NCBI GenBank assembly: GCA_002105175.1
Contig: MCGE01000048.1
Coordinates: forward strand, 1 to 64,000
Length of the DNA: 64,000 nt
Reading direction: 5' to 3'
From: Absidia repens
Lineage: Eukaryota; Mucoromycota; Mucoromycetes; Mucorales; Cunninghamellaceae
Positions within the stretch are counted from its first letter, which is position 1; each line of letters starts with the position of its first letter. This document shows positions 1-12,689 of this stretch, one piece after another. The notes below the pieces were generated by a model. That model was given only the letters and a program-made list of their open reading frames with translations, had not been told where the DNA came from and made no database searches. Both the position numbers and the translations under genes were made by a program.

Positions 1-1512
1 AACTTGGTCGAGGAAGCGGCTCATGGTCAGCAAAACAAAGAAAACATCTCATCCACCGCGTCTCTTACCACAACTCTTGGGTCGGATCACGAACCGCAGC
101 ACGAGTCAGATCACGAAACGCGGCATGACGACCAGACAGTCGGCGCTGAATGCGATGGTTTGATATCCAAGTTCCTCACTATGGAAGAGGCAGATGGAGT
201 GTACATCAAGGAATCATCAGTTGGCACCAAGATTAAACATGAGGCGTTGAAGATCTTTCGCCGTTGGAAGGACGGTGAACTCGTCACGGATCAGCAATTG
301 CACTGGATGGCGTGCGGTCTGTCATCCATATGGGATCTCACCAACATCAAGCTGGCCCAGGAGTTCCTAAAGTGCAGCTACATGGATTTGGAGCATCTCA
401 CACGACCTTTCATCACGAAATACAAATGCACCCAATATCAGCCACCAGCTATATTCGACCAAACATTTGACATCGTTGCCTCAATCATTGACAAGGAAAA
501 TAACACTCGAAAAGCCATCGAATATATCCAAAATGTTAAGACTAGGTGTACTGAAACCCGGAACTTGCTTCAAGTTATTATCGTCATTATTCACATTATT
601 GAATCCAATCGCTTCTTGCTCAATCCTGACAACATCGATCGCGTTACAGAGTACGATTTCATTACACAAGTGTGGGCCCCATTGCTGAAGAGTGTTGTTG
701 ATATCCATGGAATTTTACGAATGAAAATTGGAGAATCAAGTCCAGCCCATGGTGTCATTGCTAGGAAACGTACATACAGCGAAGCTTGTGTTGGATTTAA
801 AGTGGACCTTCGACTGCTATATGATTCACGCCAAAACGAACATGATTTACTTGCGATGGAGATTGCCAAGCATGGATCCACCTCCAAGCTATGCGCTGAT
901 GTCTGCAAACTAATGCGTGAAGCAAAAGACAATCTCGACGATACCCTGCAACATACATTGAAAAACAAGGTGGCATCTCTTCCTTCTTCGTGGTACATGC
1001 AAGCTAATGGGCTGGACGCTCATCTTGGATCCATCCATCTCGCAAGACCTGGACTTTACTTGGCTCTACATCAAGGCAAACTCTACTTTCCAAGGACACT
1101 GTCAACACTGCTAGATTTCAAAAGCAACGTCATTTTGCTGACATCAATGATATTCGATTTGGAACGTAATGCGTCAATGATTCGAAAGTCCATCCATTTG
1201 ATCGACGATCACCGCGAAACGACATTGAATAACCAAGTGGAGCACGACCAACCAATGCACGCTAACTCTCAGCTGCACATGATGCGACCCACCTTTTACA
1301 ACCCACCCAAATACGACCCGACGGTGGCCATCCTCCCTCGCCATTTATTTGGATCCAGCAACACACCCCCGCTGTCATCTGCACTTTCCTCCCCTCACCA
1401 CCTTGACCACTCTGAACCAGATGAATTTGGTTGGGCAACTTTGGATGATGGAAAGTTCTACCATACTTTGACTGGTATTATAGCAGAAAGACATCCTTTT
1501 GATGAACCTTAA
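1..1512 (+). CDS. Partial gene: lineage-specific protein with possible D...ExK core (3' end of CDS)
   Basis: The reading frame is open from base 1 to the TAA at 1510-1512 with no upstream stop and no credible ATG at the edge, so the CDS is truncated by the window; about 503 residues are visible. The N-terminal ~40 residues are low-complexity and His/Glu/Asp-rich. The rest looks like a soluble alpha/beta protein without membrane segments. Around residues 265-300 there is a segment reading KVDLRLLYD...DLLAMEIAKHG followed by KLMREAKDNLD. This resembles, in layout, the segment of the gene at 12352-14501 (KIDLIL...NEWKK...QSKNLR). I infer a shared family and perhaps a PD-(D/E)XK-like fold (Asp, then Glu-x-Lys), but no specific function is recognised. 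The 3' end and 3' UTR are duplicated about 1 kb downstream. A poly(T) run follows the stop. Confidence 0.75.
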   Translation, partial: NLVEEAAHGQQNKENISSTASLTTTLGSDHEPQHESDHETRHDDQTVGAECDGLISKFLTMEEADGVYIKESSVGTKIKHEALKIFRRWKDGELVTDQQLHWMACGLSSIWDLTNIKLAQEFLKCSYMDLEHLTRPFITKYKCTQYQPPAIFDQTFDIVASIIDKENNTRKAIEYIQNVKTRCTETRNLLQVIIVIIHIIESNRFLLNPDNIDRVTEYDFITQVWAPLLKSVVDIHGILRMKIGESSPAHGVIARKRTYSEACVGFKVDLRLLYDSRQNEHDLLAMEIAKHGSTSKLCADVCKLMREAKDNLDDTLQHTLKNKVASLPSSWYMQANGLDAHLGSIHLARPGLYLALHQGKLYFPRTLSTLLDFKSNVILLTSMIFDLERNASMIRKSIHLIDDHRETTLNNQVEHDQPMHANSQLHMMRPTFYNPPKYDPTVAILPRHLFGSSNTPPLSSALSSPHHLDHSEPDEFGWATLDDGKFYHTLTGIIAERHPFDEP

Positions 1513-2302
1513 ACCCTGCGTTTTTTTTTTTTTTTTTTTTTTTTTTGATGGTCCCACTTTTTCTCTTCGTTCCTATTTGATCCTTTAAAAAATTGAAATA
1601 AAAAATGTCATTGTTCCTGGTCTCTTAAGCATATTCGGAAGCATTGTAGCGTGATGCCCCAAGAAATATTGAGTTGCATTTCTATGTCATTAGTTAGTGA
1701 GATCATTGCGTGTTTGTCGATGAAGTTGGCTTTTATTCTCATGTTTTTTTTTTTTTCTTTTTTTTCAAAATTGCTCCAGCGGGCAATAAAATATCTTCTC
1801 ATCCTCTTACAATCTCCTTTTTTATTTCTCCGATTATTTTGTTTATTCTTGTTCTTTTCTCTCTCGTTTTCAATATTTGGTTTGTGGGGTCCTGTAGTAG
1901 TATCTTTACATCTTGCTTGGATGGCGAGCTATAAGATGTAGAAGGAAACTATAACCTTTCATCGGTTGTTCTAAGCAAAGTCCCTTCGCCGCACTTTGTT
2001 ACGATGACCACTCCTTCGAACGCCGATCACAATGCCAAAGCAATGGGTCTTCTCTCGAGTCTCGCTGACGCATAGACGGGATGGGTGTCGTAATGTCAGA
2101 GGAAAAACAGAGGAGACTAGCGTACTTGTACCATTCAGGGAATCCTTCGTCGCCAACTGTTATGTAGTCCATCCACTACGGTACAATACCCCATTGCTTC
2201 GAGGAACACCAGTTTTGCACCTAAATATCTGGAGCGTAAGTTACAGCAGAAAGTTAAATCATCTCAACGTGCTTACTTTCTTTTTTTTTTTTTTTTTTGA
2301 GA
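1513..2302. other. 3' UTR and spacer between the gene end and its duplicate
   Basis: This stretch has a 25-nt T run just after the stop, an AATAAAAAA polyadenylation-like stretch near 1595-1605, and a conserved block (about 1560-1745) that recurs at about 2610-2775. Between 1950 and 2280 I see only short ORFs without recognisable content. Confidence 0.5.
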
Positions 2303-2541
2303 TATGATGCGACACACCTTTTATAGCCCCTCCCCCAAATACGACGCGACGGTGGTCATCCTCCCCTCACCACTTAGTTGGATCCAGCAACACACACCCG
2401 CTGTCATCTACACCTTCCTCCCCCTCACCACCATGACCGCACTGAACCAGATGAATTGGGTTGGGCAACTTTGGATGATGGAAAGCTCTACCATACTTTG
2501 ACTGCCATTATAGCAGGAAGATATCCTTTTGATGAACCTTA
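2303..2541 (+). pseudogene. Duplicated 3' fragment of the first gene
   Basis: Bases 2303-2541 closely match the last ~240 bases of the CDS ending at 1512 (from the ATGATGCG start to the GATGAACCTTAAACCCTGCG end). The match continues into the 3' UTR to about 2780. Several small indels break the frame, and nothing upstream corresponds to the rest of the gene, so this is a non-functional fragment made by a tandem segmental duplication of roughly 470 bp with an offset near 1025 bp. Confidence 0.85.
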
Positions 2542-2779
2542 AACCCTGCGTTTTTATTTTGTTTTGTTTTTTTCATGGTACTACTTTTTCTCTTCGTGTC
2601 CCATTCGATTCTTTAAAAATTTGAAATAAAAATGTCACTGTTTCTAGTCTCTTAAGCATATTCGGAAGCTTGTAGCGCGATGCCCCCAAGAACTATGGAG
2701 TTGCATTTCTATATCATTAGTTAGTGAGATCATTGCGTGTTTGTCAATGAAGTTGTCTTTTACTCCCATGTTTTTTTTT

Positions 2780-4495
2780 TGTTGTCAATTTGAAATAAAA
2801 ACTAACGCTAGGGAAACTGAAAAAAATTCTATCTATGTCTATGCTCGTTTACGGTGATGGTGCGTGAAACGTTCCGGTGAGTACATCCTACCCTTGACCG
2901 CCGTCACCCTTTATTTTTTTTTTTTTTTTTTTTTTTTTTTCGGAAAAAAAAAGTCGCCCATGTCTTTTCCTTTACACACAACAAAAAAAATCAAAAAACT
3001 CCCCCCCCACTAAAACCATGTGCTTCTACTATGAAAAAAAAATCTCATCTACGCTGTATAGATCCAAGTGATGATGTGAACACAAACCGGACTTTTAAAA
3101 GGAGAAGAAGGAGCGCCAGACCACCTACGATTTTTCCTGAACACTTTTTGCAAGCGGATTTGGATACCCATCCTATCACTCTGTCCAAACCGGAGGAATG
3201 GGTTGATGTCAAGGGGACCAGTGTTTGGGGGTGAAAACATAAAAAGAACCTTTTTAAGTAGTAAGAACCTGCCCGTCTAAACCATACCCTCCCCGTCCCT
3301 CCCCTGTCCCATGAAGCTCTCCCCGCCCCCCTCTTCCTTTTTTTTTTATTTTTTTTTTGCTGTATCTAAGCACATTCTATATATGGATATACTGCACGCT
3401 TTGACCTACTGCTCCTGCGGTGGATGCCCCGCTGGGAGTTGGTACTTGCCATTCCTTAACAAAAAAAAAAAAAAAAGAGGTACCTACTTCTAAATTCTCA
3501 ATAGACTGCAATAGACTGGAGGTAGAGCGCAGTGGAGCAACAAAGCAAAGAGATCAAACATTCAAAGCCCGGCCACGTGAATTTTATTGGGTGAATTTTT
3601 TATTTTCGCCCCCCCCCTTTTTTTTTTATCAGTGTAATCCCTTTGAGGTCATAATGATCTTAGATTAATGTCAGGACTAGTTTAGATGGGGGGGCTTTCG
3701 GATCAAGGATGACAACATGCAAGGGGAAACCTTGTCATTGGATTCAGAGATGGAGTCGTTCATCTTTTTAGTGGGCTTTTTGGCCGCTTTTCTTAGCTTT
3801 CGTTTACCCATAGTTATGTTTCTATTTAAATAAAAGATGTCTCTCTTTTTTTTTTTTGCATGACGTTTATGAACAATGTGTTCCCTTTAACCTCCGTCTT
3901 GTGTGTCTTGTGCAATAGATCTACTATTTATTTACCATTTCGATGAGGGTTGACGGTTGTTATGCTTTAGTAAAAAGAAGACATCCCCTTCGTCCTTCTC
4001 AAGTATTGTACTGTGTACAGTAATATTAGCTCCCTCACTGTTAACATTGGCTTCAGTCTTTCGATGACATGTTCACCATTGCTTTAAATCTCCACCGGTT
4101 ACTCATCCTTCATGATTCCCCTCCTCACCAACGGAGTCCTTTCCATTCAATCTCCTTGTTACAATAAACCCCTCCCCTCTCCCCTCGTTTTCCATTGATT
4201 GTTATTACATTGATACTATGCTACCCTTACTTTCCTTCTTTTACATAAATAAAACCCCGATTTTTTTTTTTTTTTCCTATTCAGTTGAATTGTTGTATGT
4301 GTGATATGTATGGTGTACATCTCGTTGTGCTTCATGTTAAAAATCCATCCACCTCAGTGACCTGATCATGTTATAGATAATTCATTAAATAAAAAATATA
4401 GAGTGTTTATTGGATTTTTCATCATTGTATACAAAAAAAAAATATATATAAAGAAGACTAACTATCTCGTCAAAAAACCGAATATACCCAACAAC
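2780..4495. other. Intergenic region with homopolymer tracts and one dispersed-repeat copy
   Basis: No convincing gene is visible. The region has T and A homopolymers (for example about 2911-2940, 3461-3476 and 4261-4275), polypyrimidine stretches and several AATAAA-like sites (about 3830, 4245, 4385). A copy of the ACTAGTTTAGA...ATGCAAGGGGAAACC dispersed repeat starts at about 3671. The sequence immediately right of 4400 is the 3' UTR side of the leftward BLM10 gene. Confidence 0.5.
3671..3745 (+). repeat. Copy of dispersed repeat (ACTAGTTTAGAAGGG family)
   Basis: It begins TCAGGACTAGTTTAGA and continues through GACAACATGCAAGGGGAAACC and CATTGGATTCAGAGA, matching copies near 25225-25302, 32694-32768, 41497-41580, 53331-53415, 55786-55863 and 58100-58185. 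Confidence 0.65.
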
Positions 4496-7400
4496 CTAGG
4501 CGTAATAGGAAGGCGAGATCAACATATCACTGAGCATCGAAAGCTGGTCTTCGGTGAATTTGGTGACGTCTTCATGCCAGGTATCCGAATGGGTGCGTCT
4601 AAAATCAGAGAACGTTTTGCGGATCGTGGACTAAAAACACAAGAAAAAAAGAAAAAGAAAAAGAAAACATAATCATCAGTATCCACACACACACACACAC
4701 ACACACAGTTATTTTTTTTCATTTACCTGGATTTCGGCAGGGTCAGACATACATTCTGCCAACTGACACAGCACCGGTGGCATCCAAGCGGGCACTTCAT
4801 AGGGGAACGCATTGACCAAGCATGCCAGACCAAGGGCACCGGCATGTTTATGCAGCACGGCTTCACGCCATCCGGGGGGATCGATCGTTTTCCCTCTTTC
4901 GTCACGTTGTTGTTGTCGGCTACGTTTCGGTAACGGTTGGCGCAACATGGTTGTGTATTTGGTCCGTAACTTTTCCAACACCTGACGTGAGGAACATCGC
5001 ACCATGCCACTCAACGTAATGCCTGCCATGGCACGCACTTCAATTTGAGGATCCAATAATAAGCCGCCCACCATGTCCATCATGGCCATATTGTCACTGG
5101 ACGACGCCACCAGATGCTTGAAGAAAAAGATTTGCAACAGTGGTAAACTACGGATACGAAGATGCCATGAATCCGACGTCGTGAGCACATGCGTCAATAA
5201 GCCCGACGCCGTCGCTAACATGTGGGGTGGGTACGTCATGTGTGCTATCATCAACGTCAACACTTGGCTGGCCATCGCCTGCAAATCTTGGTCCAAATTA
5301 TTCGACAGTTCTTGCATCGCCATCACACGTGGGAAAAACGGCACAATCGCAGGTAGCGTACCGGCCATTTGCCAATGCGTCAATGCTTCACGGAGCCAAC
5401 AGAGGACTGAAATTTAAAAGAAACAACAACGAGAGTGAGTCGATGCATATGTTTTCTCAAAAAAAAAAAAAAAAAAAAAATTACCTGTCTTGCTGGTGGT
5501 CGTATAAGCATGCGAGGCGGTCCGTTCGGCCGGGTCAGCTTGATGGAAACTTGCCAGGGACGTATCAATCATGGTGAGGAGTTGGGTCATATGGGGCAAG
5601 GGTGGGTCGAGGGGATAAGGCACCTGATCATCGTGTGTTTCCAACTCCACCAACGTACGCACGGTAGGGTAAGAAGGCACCCATTGGATTTGTAAAAGAT
5701 CATTGAGATTCGCCCCCAGGACATCACGGACCTGTTTATAAGGATGCGCCGCACTGGCGACATAGGTATCCAAGAGTTGTGTGGACCAAGGACGGAAACG
5801 CCACTTCAGCCCCACCACCATGGCACGGATAAATAATAATTTCCTGGCTTCGGTGAAAGCAGCATCGGATTCAGGGTCAAAGGGATCTTCGTGTAATAAC
5901 AAATGCATCAAATGTTTCAGTCGTCGTGGGTCCCGTTTGGCCATACAGAACCGGATACAACTTGCCCAATAGCTATGTGCATCGGGCGTCACCACCGCCA
6001 ACGTTGTTTTCAATACATCATTCAACCAACCGGTCCATAGTTGATCCACCTGGTGTAATGGCCAATGCTTGGTGCCCCTGATCAACCCTGCGGTCAGTTC
6101 GGCGGCAGCACGTTGATTGTTTTTGTTTTCACTGGAAGCACATAATTGAGTCAGTTGCGTACGCGCACACGCCAAAAGATCCTCGGAGCGATGGGCTGGG
6201 TACATTTGGAAGAGACTGGCAAAGAAGCGTGCGTGAGAGCTGTTGAATCGATCGTCTTGCTTTTGAGAAGGTTCCTGCGCCATGTAGTTCATCAGTTGTG
6301 TCCAGTAGTCTGCTGAAGAGAAGATCTGTTGTAACGTGTCGTAGCCACCCTGACTGTCCACATCTATCGATGGTAGCGTGATAGCATCTGAGTACGGCAG
6401 ATAGCCTACCACTTCCTTGGGCCACACGTACCAGCCTGTAGTAGTATCGTCAATAAGGAAACTATATATATTAAAAAAAACGGTTAGTTCAGTTTCTCTT
6501 TATAAAAAAAAAAAGGTGTCTTACCTTGTTTCTGAGATATCACCCTGAGAATCCCGTAACAAAGTCTCCGCCAGAGATTCATCCGGAAGATTACCAGCAG
6601 CCTGTCGTAAAGCATCGGTGGATCGTGTTTGTTTGAGTGGATGGCAAGTGGTTTTGGTGATGAGTCTATCGAGGTTACCCTGAGCAAACGTGCGTTGTTT
6701 GATATAAAGCAAGAGCTGGGTGGTAGCAGAGATACCAATGCGACGCATGGCAGGTAATTCGGACACTAAGCAGGTGGAGGCAAAGTAAGAACATAGGTCC
6801 GCGGTGGGTGGCAATTCGGCACGCAACAATAATTCCAAGAAATTCGACGCCATGGTTGCAAAACGCCAATGCATCCGAGGATTGGCCAAGAGGGTCAAAA
6901 GGGAGCGTGTCAATTGTTCATGAACGGCCTTGTGTTTGGTATGACGGTCCAGGACGGCTTGCACTAACGCCTCGTCCGGTGCTTGAGGGGCACTTTTTTG
7001 GGGTAATAATCGGTTGATACTCGCTTGCCATCCCTGAGGGTCCAACATCACCACACCAAACGAGCATTGATTAAAGTACGAAAGGTAGTCCAAAAAGATT
7101 TTGCGGATCAGTTCTTGGATCGATAATTTGTCTTCATGTTGTGCGCTGCAAATCGAGAGGATAAAGTCGGGGATGTATCGCCAGTCGCGAAGGCACGCCA
7201 TCAGGATGGATTTGTGGGTGAGTAGGTAAAGTGCGCCTTTCATTCGGTTGCTATATACCAAGGGATCGACTGTTTTTTTTAAAAAAGATAAAAAATAGGT
7301 ATTTCAGTTAGTCATTTTGATATCTTCAAAAAACAAAGGAACGGGATGTTTTTTTTCTACTTACTTTGAGGTTGTGGTTTCAGTGTGTCTAATATGATGG

Positions 7401-10400
7401 GCATCAGAATGGACTTGGATCCTTTAAAGCTTCGTGCGGCAATACTAAGTGCAGATTGTGATACCCTAAGCAAAAAAAAAAAAAAAAAAAAAAAAAGTTG
7501 CGATCAGTGTGCTGCTCGTTTATAAAAGAAAGAGGAGGACTTACTTTCGAATTTCAGCATATGAGCTCATGGAAAGTTCCAATAAATCGGTCAATAACAA
7601 ATCATGTGTAGGACCACGGCTTCGATTGGAGGCATTTTGTTTCAGTCGTTGCAGATGATGGATATAGGCACGATGCACTAAGCAAGAAAAGGAGCAAGGT
7701 AAGAACGATGAAATGACTAGCTTTTTTTTGCAGAGGGGGGGGGACTTACCTAAAAGATGTCTAGGATAATGTTTATGACAGACAGGCGTTTTGCTGATAT
7801 TCTTGGAGTAATTGTACCCACTCTTGTTACGATCCAACCACACCTTTTCCACGCCACGTTCAGATAAATACACGCGGATACATTTGATCAGGATCTTGAT
7901 ACTTTCCACATCGTTTTCCTTTTGTTGGGTGAAATAACCTGCCAATTGATGTAAAAGGTGCGACACTTGACGACGAATGGCACGTGCTTGGTCGGCACGG
8001 ACTTGATCCGATAAGGCGTAATTGGCTTCCACGGACGCATAATGTTGTTGACGCTGTTTCATCTTGTCCATCATCACTTCATCCTCATCGTCACTAAACA
8101 AAATAAAAATGGGATCCGTGAGAAGGCGGTATGTTCATCCACCCCTCTTCAGTTATTTTTTTACCTGTCGTTGAGATCCTTTGTTTCTTCACCATCATCG
8201 AGAATCATCGTCATACTACCAATCACACAATTGCGCACCACGGCCAAATGTCGACAACATTCATTGGTCCATTCGTGCGACGTCAAAGCATGCTCACCTT
8301 GCATGAGTTGTTCCAGGCGGGTCATGGCCGGTTGCAAAAATTCATTCAAGATCTGTAACGCCACATCCTTTTCGTCATTGCTAGGTGTATGCCATTGGAT
8401 CTCCAAATGTTGAGGATCGCCCATTTGACCCCAAAGTAGATGCGACTTGTTCATGACCTCTATTTTTTGTTCCGCAAAAGAAAAAAAAAAAGTAAATAAA
8501 ACAAACCCTCCATCACTTCACTGTTAAAAATCACTTTTTTTTACCGGGATCATTCCATTGAGTCGAAGGCAAGGACCGATATTCCACAGGATACGTTTCC
8601 AAGAGTGTTTTGAGCGAGAACCGAATGAATTTGGCGGCCCACATCATGCCCCGGCGTGATTTACAATGACGCACCATGTCATGCCCAATGGCCAATAGCT
8701 CGTCCTTGTAGGTCAAATAATGCGGCCCCAGTTCAGACACGACGGAAAACAAAATATGTTGGTACCAATGTAAGGTGGCATCGGAGGCAATGGGGTTGGA
8801 GGTGGCGGCATTGGTCATGGTCGAAGAGGCTCCGTTTTCTATTAATTCTGTCCGGATGTTGGTGATACAAATCGGGATCAATTGTTTGGCGGCTTTGGCA
8901 GGATTGACGGCGGTGATCCCTTGACATAACGATCCCATGGCACGCATCGCACTCGGTAAAACTTGGGATGTACAGAAATCCACCATCAATCGAAGTGCCA
9001 CGTCATACATTTCGTTGGATAATTGACCAAACACGGTTTCGCATGCATGCTACAGAAAAAAAAGGAGTCAGCGTCCATTCAACCTCCCAGAAACAACACT
9101 ATCCAGTGTGTTTTTTTTTTTTTGGTTTTGTCTTACCAGGACCATCTGTGTCAACCCAGCTTCCATGGCGCCACCTTGTTTCTTACGATCGTGTTGCGGC
9201 ATGTTTTCAAAAATGGTGAAGATACGTCGAATAAATTGCGCCAGCCATTCTTGGAATTCACCTGTGGCCAGACGACACAGTTCATCATCGACGTCTCGGG
9301 GTAAATCATTCATACTATCCTCACCGTAGGCCATTGTGTCAACGCCCGGCGTTGGAGAGGTCGTATTCATCAGATCGGTGATGGGCACGGTCATCAAGGC
9401 ACTGGTGATAAACATCAACGAGGCAATGGTTTTGATCGGGTCATTCATATCAATGCCAGGCAGGGCCAAATGCAGCAGAGGTAACAGATGTTTGCCACCA
9501 GCAGGGTAATGGTCACGAGAAAACAATGGAAGCGAGATGTCCGTCAAAATGCTCAGTGCACTGGTAGTACGATGTGTCTAGACGAAAAAAAAAGACAAGT
9601 GAGTGAGTGGGCCCCCCTCCCGTATACCCACATCCATACAGATGGATACATGATACTTACTTCAGTCAATGTTTCCAGAGAGGGATAGATGCGTTCAAGT
9701 AAAGTGGGGAAAATCAACTTGGGTTCAATCCCTAATAAAAATGAATATCAATCAGTTTCCCCAGTCCCCAGTCTGCTTAACAAACTATTATTACTTCCTT
9801 ACATGATAGGTATTTGATGGTGGTTTGACTTGCACCGACTGTATATTGATCTTTGCCAAACATGCTAAGGAACACCACGGGGCGGAGAATCAGGACAAAT
9901 TCACGGCATAAGGCAGGAGTCAATCGTCGATGTTGAGGAATGTTGCAATCGTTTTCTTGTTCTATTCAATGAAAATACAATTCAATTAACAAAAAGTTGG
10001 CGAATGACCAAGTGGTCTTGTCTTCTTACCTAATCGCCATCTTTTCAAGAATTCAAAAGCCAAATGACGGACAAATGTTGTCAAAATATAAGACCAAGTG
10101 CCATGATTGGACGGATGGAAATAAAGTTCCACGGCTTGAATTAAATCGGCCAAGAGATTCATTGTATACACGCCATCACCATCACCACCTGACTGGTCTT
10201 GTTCTGGAAGAATCGTAAAGATGATGAATCGTGCCAAGGACGCGTATTTTTCCTAATTTGGCACAATAAGAAATGACACACATCATGAGTTTGACGTGGA
10301 CGCATACGTACACAAAAAAAAAAAAAAAAAACCAGGTCTCTTACCGCTTTGCGTCGTAAAAATAATCCATTGCCAGCCTTCATATCAATTCTGAATCCAT

Positions 10401-11602
10401 GCTGTCCATACCCAGTCGTGGTCAACGAAGCACCACCTATGCCACCACCGCCTCCGCCACCACCACTTTTGCCTGTATGACCACTACCACTACTACCAGA
10501 GGCACCGCCACCTTCTGTGAGCTGACTTCCTACAGGTAAATTCATCATCCGAATGGCTGTGGTAAACACCCATTTGATTTGATCTTTGGTAAACAAGCCA
10601 ATCCGAGGCGAGTCAATGTAATGCATGTTTTCTTCCGCCAAGCGTGCCAGTAAATCCATGAATTGCGCATCAAACGTCGACGACCGAGTAAAGGTGGACC
10701 ATAAAGAAAAAATCGTTGAAAGATACTGTTGAGGTGTGGTGCGGCTGGTGATCGCCTGCATGGGAGGAAAGGTGACAGGTAAGAAAAGGACAAGATAACC
10801 CTGGGCCACCATGGCATCGTGCACGGAATGCGTAGTGAAGCGTGGCAAAATCGTTTCTAGGATCTCGTCAGTCGCAGTGGTAGGATCGAAAAACCGTTGA
10901 GCGTATTCTACCAGTCGAATCACTGCATGGAGATGTTTTCTAAAAGATATATATATGTTATTTGTATGGGAAGGATGAGTGCGTTGACAAAATAAATAAA
11001 AAAACTTCTAGGGCATCGACTTACGCTTCGGATATGAGTGTCTTTTGTCGTGCCTTTGTAAACACCGATCGTTCAATCATGTCGTAAAGAGGTCGCCATG
11101 GCAGCACGAGATCTTCCGGCGCGAGTTTCTTCTTTTTTCTAATAAAAAAAAAAAAAAGTGAAAGTGAGAACCCTCCCCTATTGGGTATGGAAGAGAACTA
11201 TTGTTTTCTTACCTTATTAAACGGACACACATATTGGCCCATATTTCTACGAGAGCATAGTCCATGCCAGGCATGACGGTCATGTGGAATAAGATTTGGG
11301 CCAATGCGGCTCGTGTAGGTCGAGGAACGGCATGTTTTAGATCCAAGTAACTATAAGAGAAAGGGTGAGTTGAATGGAGATCATTTTTCTCAAAAAAGAA
11401 AAACTTACTTTGTGAGTTGTTTGATACTTGCCAAAGCACCAGGGGCAAAATCACCCATCTGGACGGCATACACCAAGGAAGCCAAAATATCATCGAGCCA
11501 CATCTCGGTTTCTGGTCCTAAAGCTTCGGCATAAGGTAACGCTTGTGAATACCACATGCTATGTTGAGCGTCATCTTCAAGGACGGAAGGAGGTACCGTC
11601 AT
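4496..11602 (-). CDS. BLM10: Proteasome activator BLM10 / PSME4 (PA200), 17 exons
   Basis: This encodes a giant HEAT-repeat protein that caps the 20S proteasome in nucleus and cytoplasm and promotes ATP- and ubiquitin-independent degradation (family knowledge). Exons read from sequence, right to left: 11409-11602, 11213-11350, 11025-11138, 10345-10939, 10030-10252, 9803-9961, 9661-9731, 9137-9577, 8545-9049, 8165-8459, 7750-8093, 7545-7677, 7365-7465, 6525-7269, 5485-6461, 4727-5406, 4496-4630. They sum to 5850 nt, or 1949 aa, against about 1840 in human and 2140 in yeast. The N-terminus has the typical LPYAEAL...WLDDI segment. The middle contains YVWPKEVVGYLPY. The C-terminus reads FTEDQLSMLSDMLISPSYYA; the terminal Tyr-Tyr-Ala is the HbYX-like tail that inserts into the alpha ring. 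A Gly/Ser-rich insertion is encoded near 10430-10520. The start ATG follows a TTTGCAG that looks like a splice acceptor, so a 5' leader intron is likely. Introns are 58-96 nt, many with poly(A/T). Confidence 0.95.
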
Positions 11603-12351
11603 GACTGCAAATGTATTAAAAAAAAAATGTAATGAGAAAAGAAAAAAAAAAAAAACGTAACCCGCACAACACGCACACACATACCCAAAAATATAACAAA
11701 AGTAGGGATTCCGCGGCATTCGAAATATTCCCCCCATCTGACAAAATAAAATAAAAAATCCCCATTCATGCTACGTATAGCTTACGCAATCCTAGTCTAG
11801 AAAAAAAAAATCATGTTCATAGCCTGTTGTGGGTCACTTTTTTTTTAAAAAATAGCTTTGTACCGGCTTATCATGATTGATGCAAACCACATACATAACA
11901 GTCATTCCCGGAGTTAGATGTCGCACACTTTTCGAAAATCTTGCCCCCATCCTTCAAGGAAAGAAAAAAAGCTGTCGTGGTTTGAAAAAACCAAAAATGG
12001 CAGTTGTCCAAACTTGAATGTGTCCAAAGTGTCACATTCTTTTGTCATTGGAGGTTGATACACAATCATTCAAATAAAACAAAAGTTCAATCATAACAAA
12101 AAAAAAAAAAAAAGTGGAAATAAGAAGTTTTAATGAAAGTTCATATAAATAAAAAAAAAACAGTAAAGAGCTATCATTAAAGGGGGGGGAGTGGTTACTA
12201 CAACTAAGGGAAACTAAATATTACAACTAATCTACATTGGGCAGAGTACCGGGTATAGCCTGAGTCACCATAGCGCGACCTTCTTAGAGAGAGAGAGAGA
12301 AAAAAAGCATCCATGACTGGGATTGAGTTATTTCCTATACAAAGACTAAAT
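11603..12351. other. BLM10 5' leader/promoter side and 3' UTR of the next gene
   Basis: On the minus strand a GGTATGTGTG donor near 11685 and a TTTGCAG acceptor just before the BLM10 ATG suggest a 5'-UTR intron of about 80 nt. The remainder (11750-12350) has poly(A) runs, AATAAA-like sites and a GA dinucleotide tract near 12286-12304, and no ORF worth calling. Confidence 0.4.
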
Positions 12352-12640
12352 CTATGCACGTGATTGAAGTCGGTCACTGAGGGAGTTCACAGTCGTTTCA
12401 TCATCATCATCATCGTCATCATCATCATTTAATTCCAATAGCTTGCGTTTCTGTACACGGTTGTTCTTTGGTGTAAAAAAAATAAAGGGTGTCTTGGAGT
12501 GCGATGAATTGGTCGATGGCGTTGGGCAAATGTCCTCTAAAACAGAAGCATGTTCAAGTTTATCGAGTTCCGAGGTAACTTTCCAAGCAATATTGACAAG
12601 GTTATCCTATGCAGGAAAAGAAAATGGCACCATGCATGTC

Positions 12641-12689
<49 letters not shown>

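Noticed and set aside
3031..3234. 67-aa ORF (RTFKRRRRSARPPTIFP...)
   Set aside because: Short, with no clear promoter, introns or recognisable domain. It could be an exon but nothing upstream or downstream supports it.
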